From contig CALUNH010000006.1 of the NCBI GenBank assembly GCA_944321965.1, positions 35,791 to 99,790 of the forward strand: 64,000 nt of DNA, given 5' to 3'. Positions 37,066 through 45,761 of the stretch are shown one piece after another (the stretch's first letter is position 1; every line of letters starts with the position of its first letter). The position numbers were made by a program, and so were the translations under genes. This stretch comes from an uncultured Alistipes sp. (GTDB taxonomy: Bacteria > Bacteroidota > Bacteroidia > Bacteroidales > Rikenellaceae). The notes beneath the pieces were generated by a model that was not told the origin of the DNA, searched no databases, and saw only the letters and a program-made list of their open reading frames with translations.

Positions 37066-37860
37066 ATGAATCAACTCTGCCGTCTCGCCGGGATCGCAAT
37101 CCTGGGCTTTTTGCTCGTTTCGTGCTCCGCACAGAAGCGCGTGTGGTACTTGCAGGACGTTCAACCCGCCACTCCGGAACAAATCGCCCAAAACGGGCAG
37201 ATCAGAATCAAACCCCTCGATCGCCTGACCATCGTCGTAAACTCCAAGGACCCCGAACTCGCCGTGCCCTTCAACTCCTCCACGTCGCTGAACTCCCTGT
37301 CCGGAATGCCGACGGCAAGCTCAACGGCCCAGTCTCTCCAGGTCCGGACCGTCGATGAAAACGGATTCGTGGAGATGCCCATCATCGGAGCCATCCAGTG
37401 CAAGGGACTCACCCGGAGCGAACTCGCCAAGGTCATCGCCGACAAGATCGTCGAGGGCGGATACATCAACGACCCCACCGTCAATGTCCAGTTCTCCGAC
37501 ATGAAGATCTCGGTCATCGGAGAGGTCGCGCGCCCCGGATCGTTCGACATCGACCGGGACCGCATCACCATCTTCGACGCCCTGGCCATGGCCGGAGACA
37601 TGACCGTATACGGTGTCCGCAGCGAGGTTATCGTAACCCGCGAAACCGATGGGAAAAGAACCATCGAGGTGCTCGACCTTACCTCGAAAGAGCTCTTCAA
37701 CTCCCCGGCCTTCTACCTCCAGCAGAACGACGTCGTCTACGTCAAGCCCAACAAGTACAAGGCGCAATCGGGTGAAATCAGCCAGAACCGGAGCTTCTAC
37801 CTCTCGCTGGTCAGCACCGCCGTCTCCGTTGCCACGCTTATCGTAACCCTCACCAAATAA
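37066..37860 (+). CDS. Polysaccharide export lipoprotein (Wza-like)
   Basis: 264 aa from the ATG at 37066; an in-frame ATG at 37054 is only 14 nt after the -7 element and is less likely. The N terminus MNQLCRLAGIAILGFLLVSC is a signal with lipobox (VSC). The Poly_export and SLBB-type segments follow (RIKPLDRLTIVVNSKDPELAVPFN, ISVIGEVARPGSFDIDRDRITIFDALAMAGDMTVYG) and a C-terminal membrane helix (SLVSTAVSVATLIVTL). Wza-like proteins form the outer-membrane channel for capsule or exopolysaccharide. It is 9 bp before the Wzc-like gene; the two act as a pair. Confidence 0.9.
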   Translation: MNQLCRLAGIAILGFLLVSCSAQKRVWYLQDVQPATPEQIAQNGQIRIKPLDRLTIVVNSKDPELAVPFNSSTSLNSLSGMPTASSTAQSLQVRTVDENGFVEMPIIGAIQCKGLTRSELAKVIADKIVEGGYINDPTVNVQFSDMKISVIGEVARPGSFDIDRDRITIFDALAMAGDMTVYGVRSEVIVTRETDGKRTIEVLDLTSKELFNSPAFYLQQNDVVYVKPNKYKAQSGEISQNRSFYLSLVSTAVSVATLIVTLTK

Positions 37861-37869
37861 ACCCGAATC

Positions 37870-40314
37870 ATGACAGAGCAGCAGTCCAACATACAGACCC
37901 CGATCAGCAACGACGAACTCTCCGGGACGATCAACCTCCACGACATCATCCGAATGGTCGTCGTGAACTGGTACTGGTTCGTACTCTCGGTGCTCGTCTG
38001 CGTCGGCGCCGCCTATTACTACCTGGCCAAAACCCCGAAAATCTACAGCCGTACGGCCACCATTCTCGTCAAGGATACCCGAAAGGGCGGAGACATCGAT
38101 CTCTCGGCCTTCAGCGACCTGGCCGGATTCCAGACCCAGCGCAGCGTCGACAACGAGGTGTTCGTCCTCCAGTCACGCAGACTCATGACCGAAGTCGTCC
38201 GCAGACTCGACCTCACCGTCAACTACTCCATCGAAGAACGACTCCGCGACAAGGACCTCTACGGACAGGCCCCCATCGACGTCACCTTCATCAATGACAA
38301 CGACAACCAGAATCTCTCGCTCTCCGTCACTCCGGTCGGCGACGAGCAGATTCAACTCACCGAATTCCACGACGGATTCGTTACCAAACAGGAGAGCCGA
38401 AGCGTTATCACCGCTCAATACGGAGACACCATTCCAACGCCCGTCGGACAGATCGTCGTCCACAAGACCCTCTACATGAACAACGCATACAACGGTGTGC
38501 CCATTCAGGTCAGCAAAAATTCCCTCAAGGCAACGACCGACGCATACCGGAATGCCGTCAAATGCGACGTCGCAAACAAACAGGCCTCCGTCGTCACCAT
38601 CTCGATGAACAACTCCGTCCCGCAACGGGCCGAAGATGTCCTCAATACCCTGATCGACGCCTACGAAAAGGATGCCATCAATGACAAACGCCGCGTATCC
38701 GTCACCACGGCGGAATTCATCAAGGCCCGCCTCGAAGTAATCGGACGCGAACTCGGTGACGTGGACAAGGACATCGAGGACCTCAAAAAGGACAACCAGA
38801 TGGTCGATATCTCCTCGGAAGCCGCCAGAAGCGTCACGGAAAGCTCCCAGTACAAGGCCGAAGGTCTCTCACTCGACAACCAGATCAACGTCGCGGAGTT
38901 CATCCGGAGCTACCTCAACGACCCCTCCAAGGCCGGAGAACTCATCCCAGCCATGGCTTCCGTCACCAATACGGCCGTCGCCGCGCAGATCGAAGAGTAC
39001 AACGCATCGATCCTCCAGCGCGAAAAACTCCTCGAAAACAGCTCCGAAAACAGCCCCGTCATCCGGGACCTCGACAACCTCCTGGCGGCCGTCAGACGAT
39101 CCATCATCGCCTCGCTCGACTCTCACATCTCGACCCTGGAGATCCAACGCGATGCCATGCGCAGGGAAGAGGAGAGCGCAAACCGCAGAATATCCACCAT
39201 GCCTTCCCAGGAGAAGGTCATCCTCGGAATCACCCGACAGCAGAAAATCAAGGAGGAACTCTTCCTCTACCTGCTCAACAAACAGGAGGAGACCCAGCTC
39301 AACTACGCCATCGCCGAGAGCAACTCCCGGACCATCGACCTCGCATACGGAAGCTCCATCCCCGTATCGCCCCGTCCGATGATGATTATGGCCGTGGCGC
39401 TGATCGTCGGTCTCGCAATCCCCTTCGGACTCCTGTTCCTGATCGGAATGCTCGACACGACCATCCGCGGAAGAAAGGATGTCGAGGACAACCTCAGCGC
39501 CCCGTTCCTCGGCGACATCCCCTATGTCGAGGGCGAAACGGAGGGAGTTGCCGTTCGCGAAACAGGACGCGACGCCCTCTCCGAAGCATTCCGAATCCTC
39601 AGGTCAAACATGTCGTTCATGGGCGTATCCGCAGGTAACAAACTGAAAACCATCCTGTTTACCTCCTCGAACCCCCACGCCGGGAAGACCTTCGTCGCCA
39701 TGAACCTCGCCATGACATTCGCCATGGCCGGAAAGCGCGTCGTCCTGATCGACCTCGACCTCCGCAGACACGCCCTCTCGACACTCTTCGGACACGGGAA
39801 AAGCAGAAACGGGGTTACCGGATACCTCGCCGGAGCCGTCACCGACATCAACTCGCTCATCTCGAAAACGCAATACCACGAGAATTTCGACGTGATCTAT
39901 GCCGGAGTGCAACCCCCCAATCCGACCGAAATGCTCCTCTCCGAGAAACTCGACAAACTCATCGCAGAGCTGCATGCCAGATACGACTACATCTTCCTCG
40001 ACAGCACCCCCGCCATGTCGGTCGCCGATGCCGTCATTACAGACCGACTCTCCGACCTCTCCATCTACATCGTGCGAGAAGGCGTCCTCGATCGCAGGCA
40101 GCTCCCCGATATCGAACGGCTCTACCGTGAAAAGAAACTGCACAACATGTGCATCGTACTCAACGGCTCCCGGACCCGCCGCCACGGATACGGATATGGT
40201 TATGGATACGGGTACGGGTACGGGTATGGATACGGCGACGATTATCACGACGAAAGCTACCGGAGACGGATCAAGAACTTCTTCCTGTCGCTGACCCGCA
40301 AGGTTAAACGTTAA
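37870..40314 (+). CDS. Polysaccharide co-polymerase / tyrosine autokinase (Wzc-like)
   Basis: 814 aa. Two membrane helices (about 33-55 and 498-520) flank a Wzz domain with a long coiled coil. The cytoplasmic BY-kinase domain has Walker A (SSNPHAGKTF, near 600), Walker A' (VVLIDLDLRRHAL, near 625) and Walker B (YIFLDSTP, near 707). Wzc sets chain length and autophosphorylates on a C-terminal tyrosine cluster. Here that cluster is eight tandem Gly-Tyr units (40186-40233) followed by DDYHDESYRRR. No glycosyltransferases, flippase or polymerase are near, so the pair must serve a locus elsewhere. Confidence 0.92.
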   Translation: MTEQQSNIQTPISNDELSGTINLHDIIRMVVVNWYWFVLSVLVCVGAAYYYLAKTPKIYSRTATILVKDTRKGGDIDLSAFSDLAGFQTQRSVDNEVFVLQSRRLMTEVVRRLDLTVNYSIEERLRDKDLYGQAPIDVTFINDNDNQNLSLSVTPVGDEQIQLTEFHDGFVTKQESRSVITAQYGDTIPTPVGQIVVHKTLYMNNAYNGVPIQVSKNSLKATTDAYRNAVKCDVANKQASVVTISMNNSVPQRAEDVLNTLIDAYEKDAINDKRRVSVTTAEFIKARLEVIGRELGDVDKDIEDLKKDNQMVDISSEAARSVTESSQYKAEGLSLDNQINVAEFIRSYLNDPSKAGELIPAMASVTNTAVAAQIEEYNASILQREKLLENSSENSPVIRDLDNLLAAVRRSIIASLDSHISTLEIQRDAMRREEESANRRISTMPSQEKVILGITRQQKIKEELFLYLLNKQEETQLNYAIAESNSRTIDLAYGSSIPVSPRPMMIMAVALIVGLAIPFGLLFLIGMLDTTIRGRKDVEDNLSAPFLGDIPYVEGETEGVAVRETGRDALSEAFRILRSNMSFMGVSAGNKLKTILFTSSNPHAGKTFVAMNLAMTFAMAGKRVVLIDLDLRRHALSTLFGHGKSRNGVTGYLAGAVTDINSLISKTQYHENFDVIYAGVQPPNPTEMLLSEKLDKLIAELHARYDYIFLDSTPAMSVADAVITDRLSDLSIYIVREGVLDRRQLPDIERLYREKKLHNMCIVLNGSRTRRHGYGYGYGYGYGYGYGYGDDYHDESYRRRIKNFFLSLTRKVKR
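40186..40233 (+). repeat. In-frame (Gly-Tyr)8 coding repeat in the Wzc-like gene
   Basis: Eight consecutive GGN TAY codon pairs. The codons are mixed (GGA, GGT, GGG; TAC, TAT), so the repeat is not a pure DNA slippage product; the protein pattern itself seems kept. Confidence 0.9.
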
Positions 40315-40320
40315 TCGAAT

Positions 40321-40710
40321 ATGGCAATCCACGATGCTGTCATCGCCGTCGACTTCGACGGTACCGTAGTAACCCATGCCTATCCCGAAATCGGAGAGGA
40401 TGCAGGGGCCGTGCCCGTACTCAAGGAGCTCACGGCAAACGGTTGCAGGTTGATTCTCTACTCCATGCGGCACGGAAAACTGTTGGATCAGGCCGTAGAT
40501 TGGTTCCGGACCAGGGGGATTCCACTCTATGCCGTCAACGAAAACCCCGGACAGAAGCGTTGGACTTCCTCCCCGAAAGTACACGCCGACCTCTATATCG
40601 ACGACAGCAATCTGGGCTGTCCCCTGCGGTTCATCGATGGAGAAAAGCGCCCCGTAGCCGACTGGAAGCGGATTCGCGAGCAGCTCGTCCGGGAAGGATT
40701 CCTCGACTGA
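40321..40710 (+). CDS. HAD-superfamily phosphatase, BT0820 type
   Basis: 129 aa. Motif I is DFDGT (12-16) and the protein follows the pattern of the Bacteroidales BT0820 group: VTHAYPEIGED near the front, a Thr/Ser in LYSMRHG (motif II) and DLYIDDSNLG (motif IV Asp pair). It is a small cap-less HAD hydrolase; substrate unknown. It begins 6 bp after the Wzc-like stop and is probably co-transcribed, perhaps acting on a sugar phosphate. Confidence 0.82.
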   Translation: MAIHDAVIAVDFDGTVVTHAYPEIGEDAGAVPVLKELTANGCRLILYSMRHGKLLDQAVDWFRTRGIPLYAVNENPGQKRWTSSPKVHADLYIDDSNLGCPLRFIDGEKRPVADWKRIREQLVREGFLD

Positions 40711-40841
40711 CTGGGGGGGGGTGAGTACAGAAGGCTCTCCGAGAACCGCGAACTGGGAGGGGCGAGGTAAGGACAGTAAGCTCTCCGAAAACCGCGAACG
40801 GGGGGGGGTGAGGCGAAGTCTGAAAACACCCCGAAAACCGC
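40711..40841. repeat. Three imperfect tandem repeats of about 40-46 bp
   Basis: Units at about 40711-40749, 40750-40795 and 40796-40841 each run from a G-rich patch followed by GAGG/GAGT to CTCCGA(G/A)AACCGC or CCCCGAAAACCGC. Units 1 and 3 open with a G9 tract (40713-40721 and 40800-40808). No gene in this 418-bp gap (40711-41128). Confidence 0.65.
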
Positions 40842-40873
40842 GAAAAAGGCCGATTCACCCCAGTAACAACGAT

Positions 40874-40906
40874 AAAAAGCGAGACTTTTTCGAAGTCTCG
40901 CTTTTT
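40874..40906. terminator. Bidirectional terminator of the export operon
   Basis: AAAAAGCGAGACTT (40874-40887) and AAGTCTCGCTTTTT (40893-40906) form a 14-bp perfect stem with T or A runs on both sides. A second small hairpin CCGGAAGC-CA-GCTTCCGG follows at about 40912-40929. Confidence 0.85.
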
Positions 40907-41066
40907 CGTATTCCGGAAGCCAGCTTCCGGCATCACAACCGGTATCACAACCAACAATCAACCCGTTACGCCCATCCGAAAGCACCCTCCCGAAAACACC
41001 CTCCCGAAAACACCCCGATCGACAAAAAATCACCGGTTGCCCCGAGGCCCCCCGATCACAAAAATC

Positions 41067-41098
41067 CCCGGAGCAGAGACTTAACTCCACTCCGGGGA
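41067..41098 (-). terminator. Terminator of the nucleotidyltransferase gene
   Basis: CTCCGGGG / CCCCGGAG inverted repeat on the minus strand (41098-41091 and 41074-41067), then ATTTTTG. Confidence 0.75.
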
Positions 41099-41128
41099 AA
41101 ATTCGATGCGGGACTTCCGCCCGACAGA

Positions 41129-42043
41129 CTACTTCTTCCACAGATCGCGCGGATATTTCCCGTCGGCGATCATCTGCTCGATCGCTGCCATCAACGCCGG
41201 TTTGTCCTCCTTGTAGGTCACACCGTGCCACTGCGCACCCGAACGAAGAACACGCATCGTCGCAGTCCCGTCGCCGATCAGCTTGTTCACCATCGTCGGA
41301 ATATAGAACTCCGATTTCAGATTCCCGCAGTTCGCCTCGTACCACGTCTTGAAATAACCCTCCGAATAGGCAAAATAGTCCGGCGTAAATCCGAACAGGT
41401 TCATCGATACCGGCGTATCCTCCGACAACTCCTCATCCGCACCGCCGTCGTGGAAGACGATCTTCCCGTCCGGCATCCGCTCGATCTGCGTTCGTTCCAC
41501 CATCGAGGCAAGGTTGCCCTCGGCATTCACGCCGCACACGCCGCGCGATACCGTTCCGTTCTCCGAAAGCGTCTTGTTCAGATCGTAGGCCACCATGCAG
41601 TAACGGTTCTTCGAACCCTCAAGCTGCGTCAGATAGGACGCTATCGTCTTGTAAGCCTCCGCACCGTAGAAATCGTCGGCATTGATCACCGCAAACGGCT
41701 CATGAATCGCCTCTGCGGCCATCATCACCGCGTGGTTCGTACCCCACGGCTTCACCCGACCCTCCGGAACCGAAAGACCCTCGGGAAGATACTCCAACTC
41801 CTGGAACACAATCTCAACATCAATCTTTCCCCCGAAACGCTCCGGCGTGAAAATCTCCCGGAATTCCTGCTCGAAATAGTGACGGATCACGAACACGACC
41901 TTCCCGAAACCGGCCTGAATGGCATCATAGATCGAATAGTCGATGATGGCTTCGTTGTTCGGTCCGACGCCGTCCATCTGCTTGAGCGACCCGTAACGGG
42001 ATCCCATGCCCGCTGCGAGTACCAATAATGTGGGTTTTACCAT
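41129..42043 (-). CDS. Sugar-phosphate nucleotidyltransferase
   Basis: 304 aa. The N terminus KPTLLVLAAGMGSRYGSLKQMDGVGPNN is the NDP-sugar pyrophosphorylase signature (GxGxRxxxLK-like) that binds the nucleoside triphosphate; INADDFYG carries the metal-binding Asp. Such enzymes activate a sugar-1-phosphate (or phosphocholine) for polymer synthesis; the specific sugar cannot be read. It is a single-gene unit with its own promoter and terminator, close to the polysaccharide export genes. Confidence 0.85.
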   Translation of the reverse strand: MVKPTLLVLAAGMGSRYGSLKQMDGVGPNNEAIIDYSIYDAIQAGFGKVVFVIRHYFEQEFREIFTPERFGGKIDVEIVFQELEYLPEGLSVPEGRVKPWGTNHAVMMAAEAIHEPFAVINADDFYGAEAYKTIASYLTQLEGSKNRYCMVAYDLNKTLSENGTVSRGVCGVNAEGNLASMVERTQIERMPDGKIVFHDGGADEELSEDTPVSMNLFGFTPDYFAYSEGYFKTWYEANCGNLKSEFYIPTMVNKLIGDGTATMRVLRSGAQWHGVTYKEDKPALMAAIEQMIADGKYPRDLWKK

Positions 42044-42085
42044 AACTTTTATTGTTGATTGTGACGTTTAGGTTCTCTATCCAGG

Positions 42086-42116
42086 CAAAGATAAACATTT
42101 CGGACCGAATCGCCAA
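42086..42116 (-). promoter_or_regulatory. Promoter of the nucleotidyltransferase gene
   Basis: Minus strand TTG, 20-nt spacer, TATCTTTG (42093-42086). Leader about 36 nt. Confidence 0.75.
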
Positions 42117-42178
42117 GCTTTTTCCGATTTTCAAGCCATAAATCAAACCGGAATCCTGCCCCCGAATCCGCAAATAAA

Positions 42179-42210
42179 TTTGGCAGTCCCGGCCGCTTAT
42201 GTTATATTTG
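42179..42210 (+). promoter_or_regulatory. Promoter of the M23-dxr-rseP run
   Basis: TTTG (42179-42182), 20-nt spacer and TATATTTG (42203-42210), a near-perfect consensus. Transcription starts about 42217, so the in-frame ATG at 42180 cannot be used and the M23 gene starts at 42315. Confidence 0.8.
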
Positions 42211-42314
42211 CAAGGTTAAACACCCGCCGGAAAATGCCCGGAACGCCCCATCCGAAAAACGGATCGCTCCGAAAACAGATTCCCTGCGGGTGCCGGAACA
42301 AACCCCCTCCGAAC

Positions 42315-43184
42315 ATGAGCCTGACGAAAAAAATACGGAACTGGTGGCGCGGATTCTTCCGAAAACGAAGATTCAACATGCTCAATGCCACCGACTTGTC
42401 TGAAGAGTGGCACGTACATATCTCTCCCGCCAGCATCCTCGCAGGACTCGTCGCATTCCTGCTCATCCTCTTCATCATCACCCTCTCGCTCGTCGCATAC
42501 ACCCCCGTGCTGGAGTTCCTCCCAGGATACCGCACCGAAGCCGACCGCTCCCGCGAAAGCCTCATCCAGAATATCATCCGGCTCGACTCCATGGAGCGCG
42601 TCATGAACGACATGATGACCTACAACGAGAATATCGCGCTCATCATGGAGGGCCGCACGCCCGTTGCCCGGGTCCTCGCTCCGGCCGATTCGTCGCGCAT
42701 CTCCAAGGTCCTCGTCGTACCCTCGCGCGAAGACTCCCTGCTCCGGGCCCAGATGGAGGGAACCGGTGAGTATGCGCTGGCGGGGCAGAATGCCGGGTCA
42801 CGCAAAAAACTCCGCGAGGCCATCGAACTGACCGCCCCCATCGAAGGGATCATCACCGCACATTTCGACCTCAAACAGGGCTCCTACGGCGTGAAAATCG
42901 CGGCCGCAGCAGCCGACCGCGTGGCCGCAATCGACAACGGAACCGTCATCCAGAGCCTCTGGACTCCCGAAAACGGATACACCATCGTCATCCAGCACGC
43001 CGCAAACCTCATCTCCATCTACCGAAACCTCTCCCAGTCCCTCGTCGCAACAGGCCAGACCGTCCGGCCCGGCGAACAGATCGGATACAATGCCGAAGCC
43101 GAAAACGGAGAGGTCAAACTCTTCGAATTCGAACTCTGGAACAACGGAAAACCCGTCGATCCCGAACGATACATCGTCTTCTGA
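42315..43184 (+). CDS. M23-family peptidase-like protein, catalytically degenerate
   Basis: 289 aa from the ATG at 42315 (MSLTKKIRNWWRGFFRKRRF). A basic N terminus is followed by one membrane helix (41-62), a helical stalk, and a LytM-like domain (about 175-289: PIEGIITAHFDLKQGSYGVKIAAAAADRVAAIDNGTVI). Compared with the HxGxD and HxH metal site of active M23 peptidases, the positions read Ser190, Lys194 and Asn238; only His228 remains. It is therefore likely a regulator or scaffold at the envelope rather than an endopeptidase, like EnvC or NlpD. It leads a tight plus-strand run and is 8 bp before dxr. Confidence 0.82.
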   Translation: MSLTKKIRNWWRGFFRKRRFNMLNATDLSEEWHVHISPASILAGLVAFLLILFIITLSLVAYTPVLEFLPGYRTEADRSRESLIQNIIRLDSMERVMNDMMTYNENIALIMEGRTPVARVLAPADSSRISKVLVVPSREDSLLRAQMEGTGEYALAGQNAGSRKKLREAIELTAPIEGIITAHFDLKQGSYGVKIAAAAADRVAAIDNGTVIQSLWTPENGYTIVIQHAANLISIYRNLSQSLVATGQTVRPGEQIGYNAEAENGEVKLFEFELWNNGKPVDPERYIVF

Positions 43185-43192
43185 CCCGGACC

Positions 43193-44371
43193 ATGAAACA
43201 ACGACTCGCCATCCTCGGATCCACAGGCTCCATCGGCGTGCAGACGCTCGACATCGCTCGCGAAAACCCCGAACGCTTCGAGGTCCGCATCCTCACCGCT
43301 CACCGCAACTGGGAACAACTCGCCCGGCAGGCCCGGGAATTCGATGCCGATACCGTCGTCATCGCGGAAAAACAACTCTATAAACCCTTGTGCGAGGCGC
43401 TCGAAGGCACCGATACGAAGGTATATGCCGGAGAGGAGGCCGTAGCGCAGGTCGCCGCGGGCGGAGATTCCGACGTCGTGGTCAACGCCCTGGTCGGATA
43501 CGCCGGCCTGGCGCCCACCGTCGCGGCCATCGAGGCCCGCAAAAAACTCGCCCTGGCCAACAAGGAGTCGCTGGTCGTCGGAGGCGCCTGCGTCATGCCC
43601 CTGGCCCGCGAACGAAGGGCGCCGGTGATCCCGATCGACTCGGAGCACTCGGCCATCTTCCAGTGCCTGCTCGGAGAACGCGCCCCGGTGCGGCGGCTCA
43701 TCATCACCTGCAGCGGCGGCGCCTTCCGCGACATCCCCCGCGAAGAACTCGCCCACGTCACCGTCGAACAGGCCCTCCGACACCCCCAATGGCACATGGG
43801 CGCGAAGATCACCATCGACTCCTCGACGCTCGTCAACAAGGGGTTCGAGGTCATCGAGGCACACTGGTTATTCGGAACCCCGGCCGACCGCATCTCCGTC
43901 GTGATGCACCCCCAGTCGATCGTCCACTCGATGGTCGAGTTCGAGGACGGGGCCATCAAGGCCCAGTTGGGATCCCCCGACATGCGGATGCCGATCAGTT
44001 TCGCACTGATGTACCCCGACCGCGCCAAACGTTCGGGAGAACGATTCAGTTTCGTGGAGCACCCCCAGCTCACGTTCGCCGAGGTCGACCGGGAGAAGTA
44101 TCCCGCACTCGGAATCGCCTACGAGTGTCTCCGCCGCGGAGGCACCGCCGCCTGCACGATGAACGGAGCCAACGAGGTGGCCGTCGCGGCGTTCCTCGAC
44201 CGGAAGTGCGCCTGGCTGGATATCGTGCGAACGATCGAACACGCCCTGCAGCACGCCTCGTTCGTCGCCCGGCCCTCGCTCGACGACTATGCCGCGGCCG
44301 ATGCCGAAGCCCGCAGGCTGGCTGCCGAATTCCTGAAAGTCAATCTCCCGGAGAGCAACCCGGCAAAATAG
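43193..44371 (+). CDS. dxr: 1-deoxy-D-xylulose-5-phosphate reductoisomerase
   Basis: 392 aa. Dxr converts DXP to methylerythritol phosphate in the non-mevalonate isoprenoid pathway. NADPH site LGSTGSIGVQTLDI (8-21), metal and substrate sites IPIDSEHSAIFQCL and SGGAFRDIP, and EHPQLTF-like loop are all intact. It starts 8 bp after the M23-like gene and 51 bp before rseP. Confidence 0.96.
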   Translation: MKQRLAILGSTGSIGVQTLDIARENPERFEVRILTAHRNWEQLARQAREFDADTVVIAEKQLYKPLCEALEGTDTKVYAGEEAVAQVAAGGDSDVVVNALVGYAGLAPTVAAIEARKKLALANKESLVVGGACVMPLARERRAPVIPIDSEHSAIFQCLLGERAPVRRLIITCSGGAFRDIPREELAHVTVEQALRHPQWHMGAKITIDSSTLVNKGFEVIEAHWLFGTPADRISVVMHPQSIVHSMVEFEDGAIKAQLGSPDMRMPISFALMYPDRAKRSGERFSFVEHPQLTFAEVDREKYPALGIAYECLRRGGTAACTMNGANEVAVAAFLDRKCAWLDIVRTIEHALQHASFVARPSLDDYAAADAEARRLAAEFLKVNLPESNPAK

Positions 44372-44422
44372 ACCCGGAAGTCCGCTTCCGGAATCTCCCC
44401 AAAACGATCAATACCGAAAAAA

Positions 44423-45751
44423 ATGGACATACTCGTCAAAATCATCCAGTTCTTCCTCTGTTTCACGATTCTCGTCGGGATTCACGAATTCGGGCACTTC
44501 ATCATGGCCCGCATCTTCCGCATCCGCGTCGAGAAGTTCTACATCTTTTTCGATCTGGGATTCTCGCTCTTCAAGTTCCGACGCGGAGAGACCGAATACG
44601 GCATGGGCTGGCTCCCCCTGGGCGGCTACTGCAAGATCGCCGGAATGATCGACGAATCGATGGACAAAGGCTATCAGAGTCAGGCCGTCCAACCCTGGGA
44701 ATTCCGCGCAAAACCCGCCTGGCAGCGATTCCTGGTGATGATCGCCGGCGTGATGATGAACGTCATCCTCGCCGTCGCGATCTACATCGGCATCTGCTAC
44801 ACCTGGGGAGACACCTACCTCTCGAACGAGGACGTCAAGTGGGGCTATAACTTCAACGAGGCCGGACAACGCCTCGGATTCCGCAACGGAGACCGCATCG
44901 TCACCATCGACGGCGAGCCGATCGACAACTACGTCGACATCCTCAACGCCATGATCATCACCGACACCGACCGCAAGGTCGTCGTCGACCGCGGCGGCGA
45001 ACAGGTCGAACTCTCGATCCCGCTCGACGACCTGATCGCCATGCGCCAGAACAAGGGATACGAAGGGCTGCTCATACCCCGCCAGCCGTTCGTCATCGAC
45101 AGCGTCGTCGCCCCGACCGCCGCCGCGCTGACCAAGGGCGACGAAATCGTCGGCATGTCCAGCCGCCGAACCGGCGACAGCTACGAAAACATGGAGTTCC
45201 GCGACTACCGCGCCTATCTCGAACTCCACGCCGGGGATACCGTGACACTCGCGGTCCTGCGCAACGGAGAACGCCTGTCACTCGACCTCCCCGTCTCGGA
45301 GGAAGGGACCCTCGGCGTCATCCGCGCGACCTATCCCCTCCGCACCCGGGAGTACACCTTCTGGCAGGCCATCCCAGCCGGTTTCCACAAGGCCGGGAAC
45401 GTCATCGCATCCTACTGGGAGCAGTTGAAGATGATCGTGCAGCCCAAAACCAAAATGTACGAGGAGCTCGGCGGATTCCTCTCCATCGGCAGCATCTTCC
45501 CCTCGACCTGGGACTGGCAGGATTTCTGGCTCAAGACCGCCTTCCTCTCGATCATCCTCGCCGTGATGAACATCATCCCCATCCCCGGTCTCGACGGCGG
45601 GCACGCCATCTTCACCTTCTGGGAGATGGTCACTCGCCGAAAGGTCAGCGACAAGGTCCTCGAAGCCGCCCAGTATGTCGGGCTGGTCATCATCCTCATG
45701 CTGCTGCTCTACGCAAACGGAAACGATATTTACCGCTTCTTCATCAAATAG
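44423..45751 (+). CDS. rseP: Site-2 (RIP) metalloprotease RseP
   Basis: 442 aa. The zinc motif HEFGH (21-25) lies in the first membrane helix and LDGGHAIF (near 390) gives the third ligand Asp; two PDZ-like segments (about 140-300) lie between. RseP cuts membrane anti-sigma factors and cleans signal-peptide remnants. The dxr-rseP neighbourhood is widely conserved. The last helix is followed 11 bp later by the next gene. Confidence 0.95.
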   Translation: MDILVKIIQFFLCFTILVGIHEFGHFIMARIFRIRVEKFYIFFDLGFSLFKFRRGETEYGMGWLPLGGYCKIAGMIDESMDKGYQSQAVQPWEFRAKPAWQRFLVMIAGVMMNVILAVAIYIGICYTWGDTYLSNEDVKWGYNFNEAGQRLGFRNGDRIVTIDGEPIDNYVDILNAMIITDTDRKVVVDRGGEQVELSIPLDDLIAMRQNKGYEGLLIPRQPFVIDSVVAPTAAALTKGDEIVGMSSRRTGDSYENMEFRDYRAYLELHAGDTVTLAVLRNGERLSLDLPVSEEGTLGVIRATYPLRTREYTFWQAIPAGFHKAGNVIASYWEQLKMIVQPKTKMYEELGGFLSIGSIFPSTWDWQDFWLKTAFLSIILAVMNIIPIPGLDGGHAIFTFWEMVTRRKVSDKVLEAAQYVGLVIILMLLLYANGNDIYRFFIK

Positions 45752-45761
45752 GACCCGAAAG

